Notes under the pieces: model-generated
Told to the model about the DNA's origin: nothing
The model's database searches: none
The model's input: only the letters and a program-made list of their open reading frames with translations
NCBI GenBank assembly: GCA_023954355.1
Contig: JAMLID010000012.1
Location: 19,089-83,088, forward strand
Reading direction: 5' to 3'
DNA length: 64,000 nucleotides
Source of the DNA: Oligoflexia bacterium
GTDB lineage: Bacteria > Bdellovibrionota > UBA1018 > CAIPTA01
Made by a program: the position numbers and the translations under genes
Shown here: positions 52,561 to 62,252 of the stretch, piece after piece
Layout: every line of letters begins with the position of its first letter
Numbering within the stretch: the stretch's first letter is position 1

Positions 52561-54643
52561 CTTCTAACCTCACAACTCCTATGGATTTTAAATTAATATT
52601 AGAGGCAATTTCGTTATGTGATAAAACCACTAAACCTGGAATAAATCTCTCTATAAGCCTTCTAAAATGAAATCGAATAGATGGAGAGCACAAAACTACT
52701 GCTTGAGAATGCTGTTCAAGTGCTCTAGCTACATCCATATTTAGCGAACCAAGTAGTTTTCTAACAAACTCTGGATCAGCCGACAATTCTTGGCCGCGCT
52801 CTGAATTAATAATAGAGTTTGCAATTGTTTCTTCTATTTGTCTCTCTAAAGTTAGTATTGGCAACTCTGCACCGGTTGTTAATAATCTAGATGCTATAGA
52901 TCTATGTAGTGCAGATCTAGCTGCTTCGGTTAAATAGATTGCATCTTTAGTATTAGCAGATTCTTCTAATAGCGCCTCTAAAATTGATCGTAAGTCTCTT
53001 ATTGGAACCTGTTCTCTCAATAAATTTTGCATGATTTTTAGCAACAATGCAGGGCTCACAAGGTTCGGAATCAAATCTTCCACCAATTTTGGATATTGTT
53101 CTTTAAAGCCATCAAGTAGTGTTTGTAACTCTTGTCTACCAAATAATTCTGGTAAGTGCTTTTTCAAAATTTCTGTTAAGTGTGTTGCCATTACAGTAGC
53201 AAGATCAACCACAGTATAACCATTTATTACTGCATCGTCTTTTGATGAAGGTGAAATCCAAATAGCAGGCAGACCGAACGCAGGCTCAGTAGTAGCTACT
53301 CCTGATACAGGTTCTACAATATTTCCAGGATCCATCGCCAACAAATGATCAATCATTAATTCGCCACCACCAACAGACACCCCTTTAAGTAAAAAATTAT
53401 ACTGGCCGGGATTTAGCTGTAAGTTATCTCTTATGCGCAGAGAAGGAATAATTACTCCCATATCTAGAGCAAACTGACGACGAATTTGATTAATACGAGT
53501 TAATAGCTCACCATTTTGATCTGGATCAACAATACTAATTAATCCATACCCAACTTCTAACTCGAGAATGTCCATAGGAAGTAAGCTTTCAATTTTATCT
53601 GAGCTTTCTTTGCTTTTCTCTTTTGTTGCTACTAAGTCTGCTTGCTCTTTCTCTTTAGTACGCTTAGACAAATACCAAGCTAAATAGCCTAGACCAGCAC
53701 TGATAGTTAAAAACGGAAGCGCGGGCATCCCAGGAATCAGCGCGATTACTCCCATTGAAGCAGATACCACACCTATTGCTTTAGGATGGTTTGTTAACTG
53801 CTGCCCCATCTCTTCTGTTAAATTATTTCCACTTCCCGCTCTTGTAACAACTAAGCCTGCTGCAGTAGATATGATTAGTGCTGGTATTTGTGAAACGAGA
53901 CCATCACCCACAGTTAGCAATACAAACGTTTCAGCTGCGTCACCGATTCCCATTCCCTTTTGAATAGTTCCGATAATTATTCCGCCAATAATATTTACAA
54001 GAACAACCAAAATACCAGCAATTGCATCTCCACGAACAAACTTTGAAGCACCGTCCATGGCTCCATAAAAATCTGCTTCTTGAGCTATTGCTGATCGTCT
54101 CTTTCTTGCTTCTGCTTCGTTAATTACTCCAGCATTTAAATCAGCATCAATTGCCATTTGTTTACCTGGCATCGCATCCAAAGTAAATCTAGCTGCCACT
54201 TCTGCTACTCTTCCAGCACCTTTGGTGATTACTACGAAATTAATAATTACCAAGATAATAAAAATCACTAAACCGACAGCATAATTACCACCAACAACAA
54301 ACTCACCAAAACTCTCAATGATCACACCTGCTGCAGCAGTTCCACGATCTGGTCCATCTAGTAAAACTAATCTTGTTGAAGCTAAGTTCAATGCTAGTCG
54401 AAATAGTGTAAGCGTCAAAAGAAGTGATGGAAAAACACTAAAGTCTAATGGCTTTTTTGCATACGTAGCTGTCAATAAAAGTACTAAGCTAAACGCAAGT
54501 GATATCGTCAAAAAAATGTCTATAACAAATGATGGAAGCGGAACAACCATCAGAACTAGAATACCTATAAGACCTACTGCAACCACTAAATCAGGGTTAC
54601 GCAAGAGCTTTAGCAAGCTAGAATTTCCTTTTGTTTCGTTCAC
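52550..54643 (-). CDS. flhA: Flagellar export gate protein FlhA
   Basis: FlhA is the major export-gate component with eight membrane helices and a cytosolic ring-forming domain. The 697-residue protein shows the FHIPEP-type region (MPGKQMAIDADLNAGVINEA and RRSAIAQEADFYGAMDGASK), the LVSQIPALIISTAAGLVVTR segment and a C-terminal soluble domain. A GTG start follows an AGG ribosome site within the flhB stop region. Confidence 0.97.
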   Translation of the reverse strand: MNETKGNSSLLKLLRNPDLVVAVGLIGILVLMVVPLPSFVIDIFLTISLAFSLVLLLTATYAKKPLDFSVFPSLLLTLTLFRLALNLASTRLVLLDGPDRGTAAAGVIIESFGEFVVGGNYAVGLVIFIILVIINFVVITKGAGRVAEVAARFTLDAMPGKQMAIDADLNAGVINEAEARKRRSAIAQEADFYGAMDGASKFVRGDAIAGILVVLVNIIGGIIIGTIQKGMGIGDAAETFVLLTVGDGLVSQIPALIISTAAGLVVTRAGSGNNLTEEMGQQLTNHPKAIGVVSASMGVIALIPGMPALPFLTISAGLGYLAWYLSKRTKEKEQADLVATKEKSKESSDKIESLLPMDILELEVGYGLISIVDPDQNGELLTRINQIRRQFALDMGVIIPSLRIRDNLQLNPGQYNFLLKGVSVGGGELMIDHLLAMDPGNIVEPVSGVATTEPAFGLPAIWISPSSKDDAVINGYTVVDLATVMATHLTEILKKHLPELFGRQELQTLLDGFKEQYPKLVEDLIPNLVSPALLLKIMQNLLREQVPIRDLRSILEALLEESANTKDAIYLTEAARSALHRSIASRLLTTGAELPILTLERQIEETIANSIINSERGQELSADPEFVRKLLGSLNMDVARALEQHSQAVVLCSPSIRFHFRRLIERFIPGLVVLSHNEIASNINLKSIGVVRLEDAS

Positions 54644-54651
54644 TTATAAAC

Positions 54652-55737
54652 CTACTTTGTATTAAACTTACCCTTCAAGCGATAAACGTAAGCGAGTACT
54701 TCTGCTACCGCTTGGTATAGTGCTCGAGGCACTGAACCACCTATCTTAACAGACTTATGCAGGGCTCGGGCCAACGGCACATTTTCTACTAGTGGCACTC
54801 CATTAGCTCTTCCAATCTCTTTAATTCGTTGAGCTATTAGATCTGCACCCTTTGCTACAACTTTAGGAGCCGCCATTTTTTCGGCATCATATTTCAACGC
54901 TACTGCAATGTGTGTCGGGTTTGTGACGATCACGTCTGCTGTTGGGATATCTTTCATCATACGCTTTCGCGCAGTTTCTCTTTGTATAGACCGTATACGT
55001 GCTTTTAATAGGGGATCCCCTTCTCGCTGTTTGTGCTCTTGCTTTACTTCCTGTTTTGTCATCATTAGATTTTTCCAAAATCTAAATTTTTGATAAAAAA
55101 GATCAAGCGCAGCGACTACGATTAAGCCCAAGCAAACGCTACCGATTAAACGGAATGCTGTAGATCCCATATAGGAAAATAATTGAGACTCTTCCATTTG
55201 AGCCGTGCCGGCTGATTTAATAAGTTCAGACTCAACTAAGTAATAAGTCACTGCAATCACAGCAGCTAACTTAAGTACCGATTTAAATCCTTCAACCAAT
55301 GAAGAAAAAGAAAAAATTCTTTTAAATCCATTGATCGGATTAATTCGATCAAGCTGTGGCTCTAATGGTTTTGAGGTGAAAACAAATCCAAATTGAACTA
55401 TAGAACCAATAATGCCTGCAGCGAATCCAGCAAATGCAATCGGAAGTACAATTTTAGCTGATATAGCAAGACAATCTCTTAATAAAATTCCTGCCTTATT
55501 TACATCAATATCTGTAACTGCGGCTTCTACGAAAATCTTTCTCATAAAATCTAAATAGTCTGAAGTTAAATGGGGTCCGAGTGCATACATAGCTCCAAGA
55601 CTAGATAGTAAAACTAATAGAGACGTTACCTCCTTAGACTGAGCTACCTGACCTTCTTTACGAAAATCTTCAAGGCGCTGAGCTGTAGGTTCTTCGGTTT
55701 TATCTTCGTCGTTATCTTGTGAATTATTTTCTGCCAT
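54652..55737 (-). CDS. flhB: Flagellar export specificity switch protein FlhB
   Basis: FlhB has four membrane helices and a cytosolic domain that self-cleaves at NPTH, seen here in IVTNPTHIAVALKYD. The 361-residue protein opens with DKTEEPTAQRLEDFRKEGQV, the family signature. It controls the switch from hook to filament export together with FliK, whose C-terminus is at the right edge of the window. Confidence 0.97.
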   Translation of the reverse strand: MAENNSQDNDEDKTEEPTAQRLEDFRKEGQVAQSKEVTSLLVLLSSLGAMYALGPHLTSDYLDFMRKIFVEAAVTDIDVNKAGILLRDCLAISAKIVLPIAFAGFAAGIIGSIVQFGFVFTSKPLEPQLDRINPINGFKRIFSFSSLVEGFKSVLKLAAVIAVTYYLVESELIKSAGTAQMEESQLFSYMGSTAFRLIGSVCLGLIVVAALDLFYQKFRFWKNLMMTKQEVKQEHKQREGDPLLKARIRSIQRETARKRMMKDIPTADVIVTNPTHIAVALKYDAEKMAAPKVVAKGADLIAQRIKEIGRANGVPLVENVPLARALHKSVKIGGSVPRALYQAVAEVLAYVYRLKGKFNTK

Positions 55738-55746
55738 ATAAAACTA

Positions 55747-56538
55747 CTATGAAAAAATATTTATAAACTGAATCATTCTGCCTACCATTCTTTGAAAAAC
55801 GTCTCCCATAGTTGTTCCAAAAATTGGTAACGTTAAACTAATTACTACAAAGCCAGCCAAAATGTTTACAGTGAAACTCACGATTAAAACGTTAATCTGT
55901 GGCACTGCTTTGGCCACAATACCGAATCCGCAGTTGATTAAAAAAACAGTTATTGCCATTGGTGCTGATAGCTTTACTGCGATACTAAAAACGCTCTCTG
56001 CAGTTTCTAAAACAAATAGCGAAATTGTCTTCTTTACCTCGAAACCACCAATGGGCACTAAAGAATAAGACTCAACTAATCCTTTTAAAAATAAATGATG
56101 GCCATCAATTGCTAAAAATAAAAGCGTGGCGAGAATCATAACAAATTGCGATGCAACAGGCACACTACTCTCTGTATGCTGATCATAAACAGAGGCCATA
56201 TTAAATCCCATTTGCATTCCCATATATGAAAAAGCAAAACTTAATCCGTCAAAAAATAATTTAGCAATAAAACCTATGCAAAAACCTAGAATAGCTTCTT
56301 TTAAAATCAATGCTAAAATTCCAAGATCGCTACTCAAATACCACTTCAAATCACCTTGAGGGATTGTTGTTGAAATAGGAAAAACAACAATATTTATAGT
56401 AAAACTTAAAAGTATTTTTACTGTCGGCGGTATTCTAGCATCACCGAATATAGGAACGATCAAAAACAACGAAGTAATACGAACCAAACTGACAAAGAAT
56501 AAAATAATTTCTTCTGCGTTTAGTTCGTATATATTCAA
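55747..56538 (-). CDS. fliR: Flagellar export gate protein FliR
   Basis: FliR, with FliP and FliQ, forms the export pore. The 263-residue protein has six to seven membrane helices and the typical LVRITSLFLIVPIFGDARIP, KLSAPMAITVFLINCGFG and PIFGTTMGDVFQRM segments. The start is a TTG codon (56538) with GAGG 6 bases upstream. Confidence 0.95.
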   Translation of the reverse strand: MNIYELNAEEIILFFVSLVRITSLFLIVPIFGDARIPPTVKILLSFTINIVVFPISTTIPQGDLKWYLSSDLGILALILKEAILGFCIGFIAKLFFDGLSFAFSYMGMQMGFNMASVYDQHTESSVPVASQFVMILATLLFLAIDGHHLFLKGLVESYSLVPIGGFEVKKTISLFVLETAESVFSIAVKLSAPMAITVFLINCGFGIVAKAVPQINVLIVSFTVNILAGFVVISLTLPIFGTTMGDVFQRMVGRMIQFINIFS

Positions 56539-56541
56539 TCG

Positions 56542-56811
56542 TTACCTCACGTAATCGGGCAACGACGTAAATAACTCTGTAGTATAAGAGGTTATCATTT
56601 GTGTCATCCATGGTGCTAAAATAAGCATCACAACTACAATAGCTAACATTTTCGGAATAAAGGTAAGGGTTGCTTCGTTAATTTGAGTTACCGCTTGCAA
56701 AATACTCACTATCAAACCCACAATCAAAGCAGATAATAAAAGTGGTGCCGCAAGAAGCACAGTAGTCATAATAGCATCTCTACCTATACTCAATATTAAA
56801 TCTTCACTCAT
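56542..56811 (-). CDS. fliQ: Flagellar export gate protein FliQ
   Basis: This 89-residue two-helix protein packs around the FliP ring. The family motif appears in GLIVSILQAVTQINEATLTF, followed by PKMLAIVVVMLIL. It lies between fliP and fliR with only a few base pairs on each side. Confidence 0.95.
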   Translation of the reverse strand: MSEDLILSIGRDAIMTTVLLAAPLLLSALIVGLIVSILQAVTQINEATLTFIPKMLAIVVVMLILAPWMTQMITSYTTELFTSLPDYVR

Positions 56812-56820
56812 AATAATTTC

Positions 56821-57585
56821 CTATCCAAATGATCGAACAATACTACCAACCACAAGCTCCCACCCATCTACTAATACGAATAGAAGCAACTTAAATGGTA
56901 ACGAAATTACAACTGGAGGTAACATCATCATACCCATAGCCATCAAAACACTCGCCACTACCATGTCGATGATTAAAAAGGGCAAATAAAGCATAAAACC
57001 AATTTGAAATGCTGTTTTTAATTCGCTGATCATAAATGCAGGAATCAAAACCCAAGTAGGAACATCTCTGCGTGTTTTAATATTTTTTTGCTTACCCAAA
57101 TCCAGAAAAAGCTTTAAATCTTTTTCTCTAGTTTGCTTAAACATGAACTCTCGAATTGGCCCCTCAGCATTAGATATAGCAGTGGCTTGATCTATTTTTT
57201 GATCCATATAAGGGCCAATTGCTTTTGTATTTACCTCTTGCCAAATCGGAGCCATAACGAAAAATGTTAAAAAAAGCGACAAACCAATAATCAATTGGTT
57301 AGGCGGCATATTTTGAGTTGCTAGTGCTTGTCTTAGGAATGAAAGCACTACTACGATTCTCGTGAAAGAAGTCATCATTATCAAGATCGCAGGTGCAAGA
57401 GACAATATAGTAAATAAAATTAAAATTCTTACTGCTGAAACCGTTTCTCCAGGATCACTACCATTACCCATATTCACACTAATATTCGGAATCCCAATAC
57501 CACCAGTATTGCCTGCAGCAAAAGCACTATGAACGGTAAATAAAAAAGTTAAGAGAGGAAGTGCAATAAGCAATATTTTTTTCAT
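56821..57585 (-). CDS. fliP: Flagellar export gate protein FliP
   Basis: FliP forms the core of the export pore. The 254-residue protein begins with a cleavable signal peptide (KKILLIALPLLTFLFTVHSA), as known for FliP. It carries SFTRIVVVLSFLRQALATQ, MPPNQLIIGLSLFLTFFVM and the C-terminal MMMLPPVVISLPFKLLLFV. Confidence 0.96.
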   Translation of the reverse strand: MKKILLIALPLLTFLFTVHSAFAAGNTGGIGIPNISVNMGNGSDPGETVSAVRILILFTILSLAPAILIMMTSFTRIVVVLSFLRQALATQNMPPNQLIIGLSLFLTFFVMAPIWQEVNTKAIGPYMDQKIDQATAISNAEGPIREFMFKQTREKDLKLFLDLGKQKNIKTRRDVPTWVLIPAFMISELKTAFQIGFMLYLPFLIIDMVVASVLMAMGMMMLPPVVISLPFKLLLFVLVDGWELVVGSIVRSFG

Positions 57586-57604
57586 ATGTTCATCCTCTAC
57601 AGTT

Positions 57605-58681
57605 TTATGCCCTTAACTGTTTAAATCCTTTAATTCTATTTTTAATATTATCTCTCACACTCGTCTTAGCTTGAATGTCATCAGTTTTTGAGGTAGCAGA
57701 TCCATTTGAATTTTTATCTGATAAAAATTCATTAAGTGTAGATCCAAATGTTGCGCCACTTGCATGCATGTCTAATGTTTTTTCGATTTCAATATCTTTT
57801 CCGAAATCCTTTAATAGACTAATATTTTCTCCAGAGATTCCTATTAACAAATATCGATCAAACGTTTTAATTAAAGTAATCGACTTTCTTGGACCGATTT
57901 GCTGAGTGGCTAGTGACTCAAATACTTTTTTATTTGCACTAGGCAAGAGCCCTTTTTTTCCAAGGTATTTTTTAAGTCCAAAAAACGATCCGGCGATCAA
58001 AACAAGAATCGTCAATATAGTAAGCAAAGTTTGCTCAGGTGATTTTCTATTACTAAGCGCTTTCTCTTCTTCGTGTTTAGGTGTTGTTGTAAACAACGGT
58101 TGATCTTCGAAATTTTTGTTTTCTTTAACTGTGTTTTTTTCATTCGCAGTATTAAGTATTTCTAATGTAGCTTCTTGATTTGCCTTATCTAGTTCGGCTT
58201 TTGTATTCGCTGAAGAAGTACTAGCTATTATATCGCTCGTCTTTTTTGTTAAATTAATGATAATTTGATTTTTTTGCACTTCCCAACTGGAAGTTTTTTC
58301 CCATTCATTTGCTTTGCCATCTAACAGAATTCTCACTCTTGCTAAATCTGGCTGAAATTGATAGCTAAAAACTTTGTCGATATCGTTGTGCTCAATTTTC
58401 ACATTTTTAGCAGGGTAAGCGCTTACATTTTTTAGAGAGATTTGAACAAAATTTCTTTCAAAATCGACTTTAACATTTTCTTTATTTAACGACTCTTTAA
58501 GTTCAACAGCGATAGAGCCATTTAAACTATTATCTATAATTTTCTCGATTTTATTGTTTGTAGAAGCTTTAGCTCCTGAAATCATCCACAATAAAATCAT
58601 TACAGCAAAAGCCAAAAGCAAAAATTTAGAAAAATACTCTATAACACTGTCAAAAAATTTATTTCTTTGCTTGAACTTCAT
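57605..58681 (-). CDS. fliO: FliO-type flagellar protein with AMIN-like N-terminal domain
   Basis: FliO helps FliP assembly. The family core here is the single membrane helix near residues 225-245 (LTILTILVLIAGSFFGLKKY) with the cytosolic QQIGPRKSITLIKTFDRYLL segment. Unusually, a first membrane or signal helix is followed by about 130 residues resembling an AMIN domain (VSAYPAKNVKI, YQFQPDLARVRILL), which in other proteins binds septal or cell-wall peptidoglycan. ATG 58681 has GGAG 7 bases upstream; TTG 58687 is the alternative. At 358 residues it is more than twice the length of E. coli FliO. Confidence 0.82.
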   Translation of the reverse strand: MKFKQRNKFFDSVIEYFSKFLLLAFAVMILLWMISGAKASTNNKIEKIIDNSLNGSIAVELKESLNKENVKVDFERNFVQISLKNVSAYPAKNVKIEHNDIDKVFSYQFQPDLARVRILLDGKANEWEKTSSWEVQKNQIIINLTKKTSDIIASTSSANTKAELDKANQEATLEILNTANEKNTVKENKNFEDQPLFTTTPKHEEEKALSNRKSPEQTLLTILTILVLIAGSFFGLKKYLGKKGLLPSANKKVFESLATQQIGPRKSITLIKTFDRYLLIGISGENISLLKDFGKDIEIEKTLDMHASGATFGSTLNEFLSDKNSNGSATSKTDDIQAKTSVRDNIKNRIKGFKQLRA

Positions 58682-58728
58682 GTTCAATCTCCATCATCAG
58701 CAAATCCTATGCTGATTCTTAATTAAAC

Positions 58729-59067
58729 TTATTTAAGCTGTTCTATTCTTTCTACAGGCGAAATAATATCTGTTAGTCGAATACCGAATTTCTCATTCAC
58801 AACAATCGCTTCACCTCTAGCAATTAATTTGTCATTAACTAGTAATTCAAGAGGTTCACCGGCAAACTTTGCCAATTCTACTACTGACCCTTGCCCAAGC
58901 TGTAATAGATCTCTAACTAATATTTTTGTTCTTCCTAACTCAACACTTACACGAAGAGGAATATCAAGAATAAAATCTAAATTATGAATTTCATCTGCTT
59001 CCTTTTGTTTCGCAACATTTTCTGCTCCAGGCGATGCTTGCGAACCTAAATTATTTTCTGTTTCCAT
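58729..59067 (-). CDS. fliN: Flagellar switch protein FliN
   Basis: FliN forms the lower C-ring. After a non-conserved 30-residue lead, the SpoA domain is visible as LDIPLRVSVELGRTKILVRD, LLQLGQGSVVELAKFAGEPL and ANGKLIARGEAIVVNEKFGI-type sequence (here VNDKLIARGEAIVV). The length is 112 residues. It sits 11 bp downstream of fliM. Confidence 0.95.
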   Translation of the reverse strand: METENNLGSQASPGAENVAKQKEADEIHNLDFILDIPLRVSVELGRTKILVRDLLQLGQGSVVELAKFAGEPLELLVNDKLIARGEAIVVNEKFGIRLTDIISPVERIEQLK

Positions 59068-59078
59068 ACTTACCCCCT

Positions 59079-60077
59079 CTATTCACTAATTGGTTTCGTA
59101 ACTTGAATTGCTCTATTTCCTCTTGAAACACCGAACAGACATTTAAATTTTGGTGTTCCTTCGATCACAAAATCTAACTCTCCATCAGCATCTTGTGTCA
59201 GTGGTATTACATCTCCAATATTTAGGTTTACTAGATCGCCGACAGTCAAATCAGCCTCACCTAAATTCACTTTGCAATTCAATTTTGTATCAGATAAATG
59301 CTCTCTTAATTGAGTCGTCCAAACTTTTTCAAATCTGTCACCTTCTGGCTGAAAACCAGCATTCAATTTTTCTTTAATTGGCTCAAGCGTTTGGTAGGGA
59401 ACCACTACAGCAATTGTACCAGATGCATGTTCTAGCTCGACCTCGAAAGTTGTTGAGATTACAACGTCAGAAGGAGGTACCAGCCCAACGAATTGAGGGT
59501 TTACTTCTATTCTCACAAAAGTAATATCTGTTTTATGCACAGGAGTCCAAGCTTCATCTAAATCTTTTAAAGCAAGCTCTACTACTTTTGTAATTACAGA
59601 AAGCTCTATACGAGTAAATTCTTTTCCTTCGCTTTTTGTATATGGACGATCAGATCCGCCGAAGAAAGCGTCTACTAGTGCATATACTAGCTTTGATTCG
59701 ATCACAATCATTCCAGACCCACGTAGGGTATCAAATCTCATTACCCCCATACATGAAGGGATAGGTAGCGTATTTAAAAATTCACCAAATTTTAATAAAT
59801 CTGTTGAAATAATTGATAATGATGCAATCTTTCTTAGTGCTGTAGATAAGCTAACTCGAAATAGGCGAATAAATCTCTCGTAAATAATATCGAGAGTCAT
59901 CATTCTTCCACGAATTACTCGGTCTTGATTACCAAGATCATAAGGCATTACGTTTATCGGAGCGGTTCCAGCACTTTCTCCCGTTTCGCCGCTGCCTGTA
60001 CTTTCTATAGCGGCAGCAGGATCCATCACTGCATTTAGCAATGCATCTACTTCACTTTGTGATAGAACTTGGTTCAT
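59079..60077 (-). CDS. fliM: Flagellar switch protein FliM
   Basis: FliM is the main rotor-switch protein. Its N-terminal LSQSEVDALLNAV is the CheY-phosphate-binding peptide. The middle domain contains the GSGMIVIESKLVYALVDAFF and FGGSD segments, and the C-terminal SpoA domain is LGEADLTVGDLVNLNIGDVI. The 332-residue length is usual. An AAGGAG ribosome site precedes the ATG. Confidence 0.96.
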   Translation of the reverse strand: MNQVLSQSEVDALLNAVMDPAAAIESTGSGETGESAGTAPINVMPYDLGNQDRVIRGRMMTLDIIYERFIRLFRVSLSTALRKIASLSIISTDLLKFGEFLNTLPIPSCMGVMRFDTLRGSGMIVIESKLVYALVDAFFGGSDRPYTKSEGKEFTRIELSVITKVVELALKDLDEAWTPVHKTDITFVRIEVNPQFVGLVPPSDVVISTTFEVELEHASGTIAVVVPYQTLEPIKEKLNAGFQPEGDRFEKVWTTQLREHLSDTKLNCKVNLGEADLTVGDLVNLNIGDVIPLTQDADGELDFVIEGTPKFKCLFGVSRGNRAIQVTKPISE

Positions 60078-60086
60078 TGCATCTCC

Positions 60087-60695
60087 TTAGTTAATAACAA
60101 AAGCAGAGAAGTAAACTCCTTCTACTTTTCCTTTTTGAATGATCGTATTTACTATTTCTTTGATTTCATCTTTTAAAAAATTTCGTCCATCAACTGACTG
60201 CAAATCAGTTGGCTTTTTCGCATTCAATAAAGAAATAATCTTATCTCTAAACTGTGGCTTTCTTTGCTTAAACTCTTCTTCATCTGCATCTTTATTAATT
60301 TCGAAATTTACAGAGACTTTTACGTAATGCGTAGATGCTGGCCCTGAAAGGTTTGCAGTAAAATCTCCGACACTAAAAAAACGAGCATCCGCTGTATGTG
60401 CGGCCTCGCCTGCGGATCCATGGTCACCAGCTGCAGGAGCTCCGTGATCACCACCGCTAGCTGCAGGTGCACCGTGGTCACCCCCTCCGCCAGATGGTTC
60501 AGAATGAGCTGCACCTTCTGCTACTTGATCTAATGTTTGCTGGCTGGCTTGCTTTTTTTGCCCTAAAAATAACACGGCAACGACTGCAACCATCACCACT
60601 GTATTTAGGCCTAGAATACCCAAAACTATTTTATTTGACCCGCCTCCACCGGCTGCTGGCTGCGCTTGATCTGCTGCTACTTTTTCTTCTGCCAC
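60087..60695 (-). CDS. fliL: Flagellar stator-associated protein FliL
   Basis: FliL supports stator function at the motor. The protein has one membrane helix (VLGILGLNTVVMVAVVAVLF), a low-complexity Gly/His/Ala linker (repeated GDHGAPAA) and a periplasmic FliL domain ending in VEGVYFSAFVIN. GTG 60695 is chosen: GGAGG at 60703-60707 lies 7 bases before it and the sigma-54 promoter start would be about 28 nt upstream. GTG 60719 would add eight residues but would begin almost at the transcription start. It is the first gene of the export-gate operon. Confidence 0.9.
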   Translation of the reverse strand: MAEEKVAADQAQPAAGGGGSNKIVLGILGLNTVVMVAVVAVLFLGQKKQASQQTLDQVAEGAAHSEPSGGGGDHGAPAASGGDHGAPAAGDHGSAGEAAHTADARFFSVGDFTANLSGPASTHYVKVSVNFEINKDADEEEFKQRKPQFRDKIISLLNAKKPTDLQSVDGRNFLKDEIKEIVNTIIQKGKVEGVYFSAFVIN

Positions 60696-60734
60696 AGGAC
60701 CCCCTCCATGAGATTCCACTCAAAAGAGAACAAA

Positions 60735-60749
60735 GCAATCCTTATGCCA
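60735..60749 (-). promoter_or_regulatory. Sigma-54-type promoter of the fliL operon
   Basis: On the minus strand TGGCATAAGGATTGC places GG and GC exactly 12 bases apart, the -24/-12 arrangement of sigma-54 promoters (consensus TGGCAC-N5-TTGC). Only one base of the conserved positions deviates. The start would be near 60723. No rpoN or enhancer-binding protein gene is in this window. Apart from a palindrome at 60909-60934, the remaining gap up to flgE shows nothing else clear. Confidence 0.65.
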
Positions 60750-60908
60750 CAAGATTTTATTACCGCTTAGAATTCTAGCACTCACAAGTACTGGTAAAAA
60801 AAGAGACTTTTTTAGATCGAGATTGAAAATAATAACGAACAAACATAGTCCGTTAAACATTTGGCGATGAAAAAATAACAACTACGTCAAACTTTTGGCT
60901 AATAGGGA

Positions 60909-60934
60909 AGTGTGGGGACTGAATATCCCCACAC
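60909..60934 (-). terminator. Hairpin after flgE, probable terminator
   Basis: AGTGTGGGGA and TCCCCACACT form a perfect 10-bp GC-rich stem about 25 bp past the flgE stop. No T-run follows on either strand, so it may be a transcript-end stabiliser or a Rho-dependent pause rather than a full terminator. It separates the flgD-flgE unit from the fliL operon. Confidence 0.55.
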
Positions 60935-60959
60935 TATAGGCGTTCAAAATATTAGCTTA

Positions 60960-62249
60960 TTAACCTCTTCTAAGATTTAACACTTCTTGCATCATTTCAT
61001 CTGAAGAGCTTAGTGTTCTTGCATTTGCTTGGAAAGCACGTTGCATTTGAATTAGGTTTACGAATTCAGACGCAATATCGGTAGTTGAAGATTCTATTGA
61101 TTTAGAAAAAACCTTTCCTCTACCCGCTGTATTTGGACCACCAATATTTGCAGCTCCAGAGTTTCTAGACTCTTTAAACATATTGCTACCAGCTTTAAAT
61201 AACCCTTCGTTATTTTCAAATTTCGCAATAGCAACTTGTGCAATATTTTTAGTCACACCGTTTGTATAAAACGCACTCAGCACCCCATCATCATTAAAAG
61301 ATAATCCCCCTAATGTACCAGCAGTGTACCCATCTTGTGTATGTTTATAGATATCACTATTAGATCCATATTGAGTTGAACCTTTTAGACCAGTACCACC
61401 AGCTAAAATATCATCACCAAACTTAAAGGCTATCGCCTGCTCAGGCTGCGCACCTTTAGTAAAGTTGAAGGCATTTTGTTCAATAGTTTGGCTCTGTAAT
61501 TTACCATCAATCGTAAATTGTAAAGTACCAGACGCACCCACCATTCCTTTACCTGCTTCTCCACCAACCATTTCTTCGCCCTTACCCATGGCGTACCACT
61601 TCCACTGATTGTCTGCTTGCTTACTAAAATAGAGAGTTAAATTATGTGAGTTACCAGCAGAGTCATAAACAGTTACCCCAGTAGAATAATTTGATGTCTC
61701 TCCTGGCTTAGCTGGGTCAAATCCATTTTGAAGAACATCAGCACGAATGTCTAAGTTCATTGCGATTTCTAGGTTTTCAGTTTTCTTTGCATCGATAATT
61801 GTTCTATCTAGTTTAATGGTATCTAACTTAGTAGTAATCTTGCCGTCATCATCTGCTCTAAACCCACGAACAAAATTTCCATCGATATTTACTAGTTCAC
61901 CATCTTTATTGAAATTGAAAGATCCATTTCTTGTATATGCTCGACCTTCTTCAGTATCAACAACGAAAAAACCATCACCACTTATAGCAACATCAGTAGC
62001 TTTATCTGTTTGAGTTACCGAACCTTGAGAAAAAATTTGCGTAACACCATTCAGTTTTGTACCTCGCCCTATCTGGTGGCCACCAAGAACCCCTTTTAGC
62101 GATTTCGCAACGACATCAGCAAATTCTGCTCTACTTGTCTTAAATCCAACTGTGTTAGCGTTTGCAATGTTATCTGAAATTACTCCAAGCGCTTCACCAT
62201 TTGCTTGAATACCAGTAACACCTGTATACATTGACGATAGAATACCCAT
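60960..62249 (-). CDS. flgE: Flagellar hook protein FlgE
   Basis: FlgE builds the hook. The 429-residue protein has the rod/hook/filament N-terminal motif SSMYTGVTGIQANGEALGVI and NIANANTVGFKTSRAEF, and the conserved C-terminal SSTDIASEFVNLIQMQRAFQ. The GRGTKLNGVTQIFSQGSVTQ segment is typical of FlgE. The ATG follows an AAGGAG site placed in a hairpin loop. Confidence 0.96.
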   Translation of the reverse strand: MGILSSMYTGVTGIQANGEALGVISDNIANANTVGFKTSRAEFADVVAKSLKGVLGGHQIGRGTKLNGVTQIFSQGSVTQTDKATDVAISGDGFFVVDTEEGRAYTRNGSFNFNKDGELVNIDGNFVRGFRADDDGKITTKLDTIKLDRTIIDAKKTENLEIAMNLDIRADVLQNGFDPAKPGETSNYSTGVTVYDSAGNSHNLTLYFSKQADNQWKWYAMGKGEEMVGGEAGKGMVGASGTLQFTIDGKLQSQTIEQNAFNFTKGAQPEQAIAFKFGDDILAGGTGLKGSTQYGSNSDIYKHTQDGYTAGTLGGLSFNDDGVLSAFYTNGVTKNIAQVAIAKFENNEGLFKAGSNMFKESRNSGAANIGGPNTAGRGKVFSKSIESSTTDIASEFVNLIQMQRAFQANARTLSSSDEMMQEVLNLRRG

Positions 62250-62252
62250 TCG

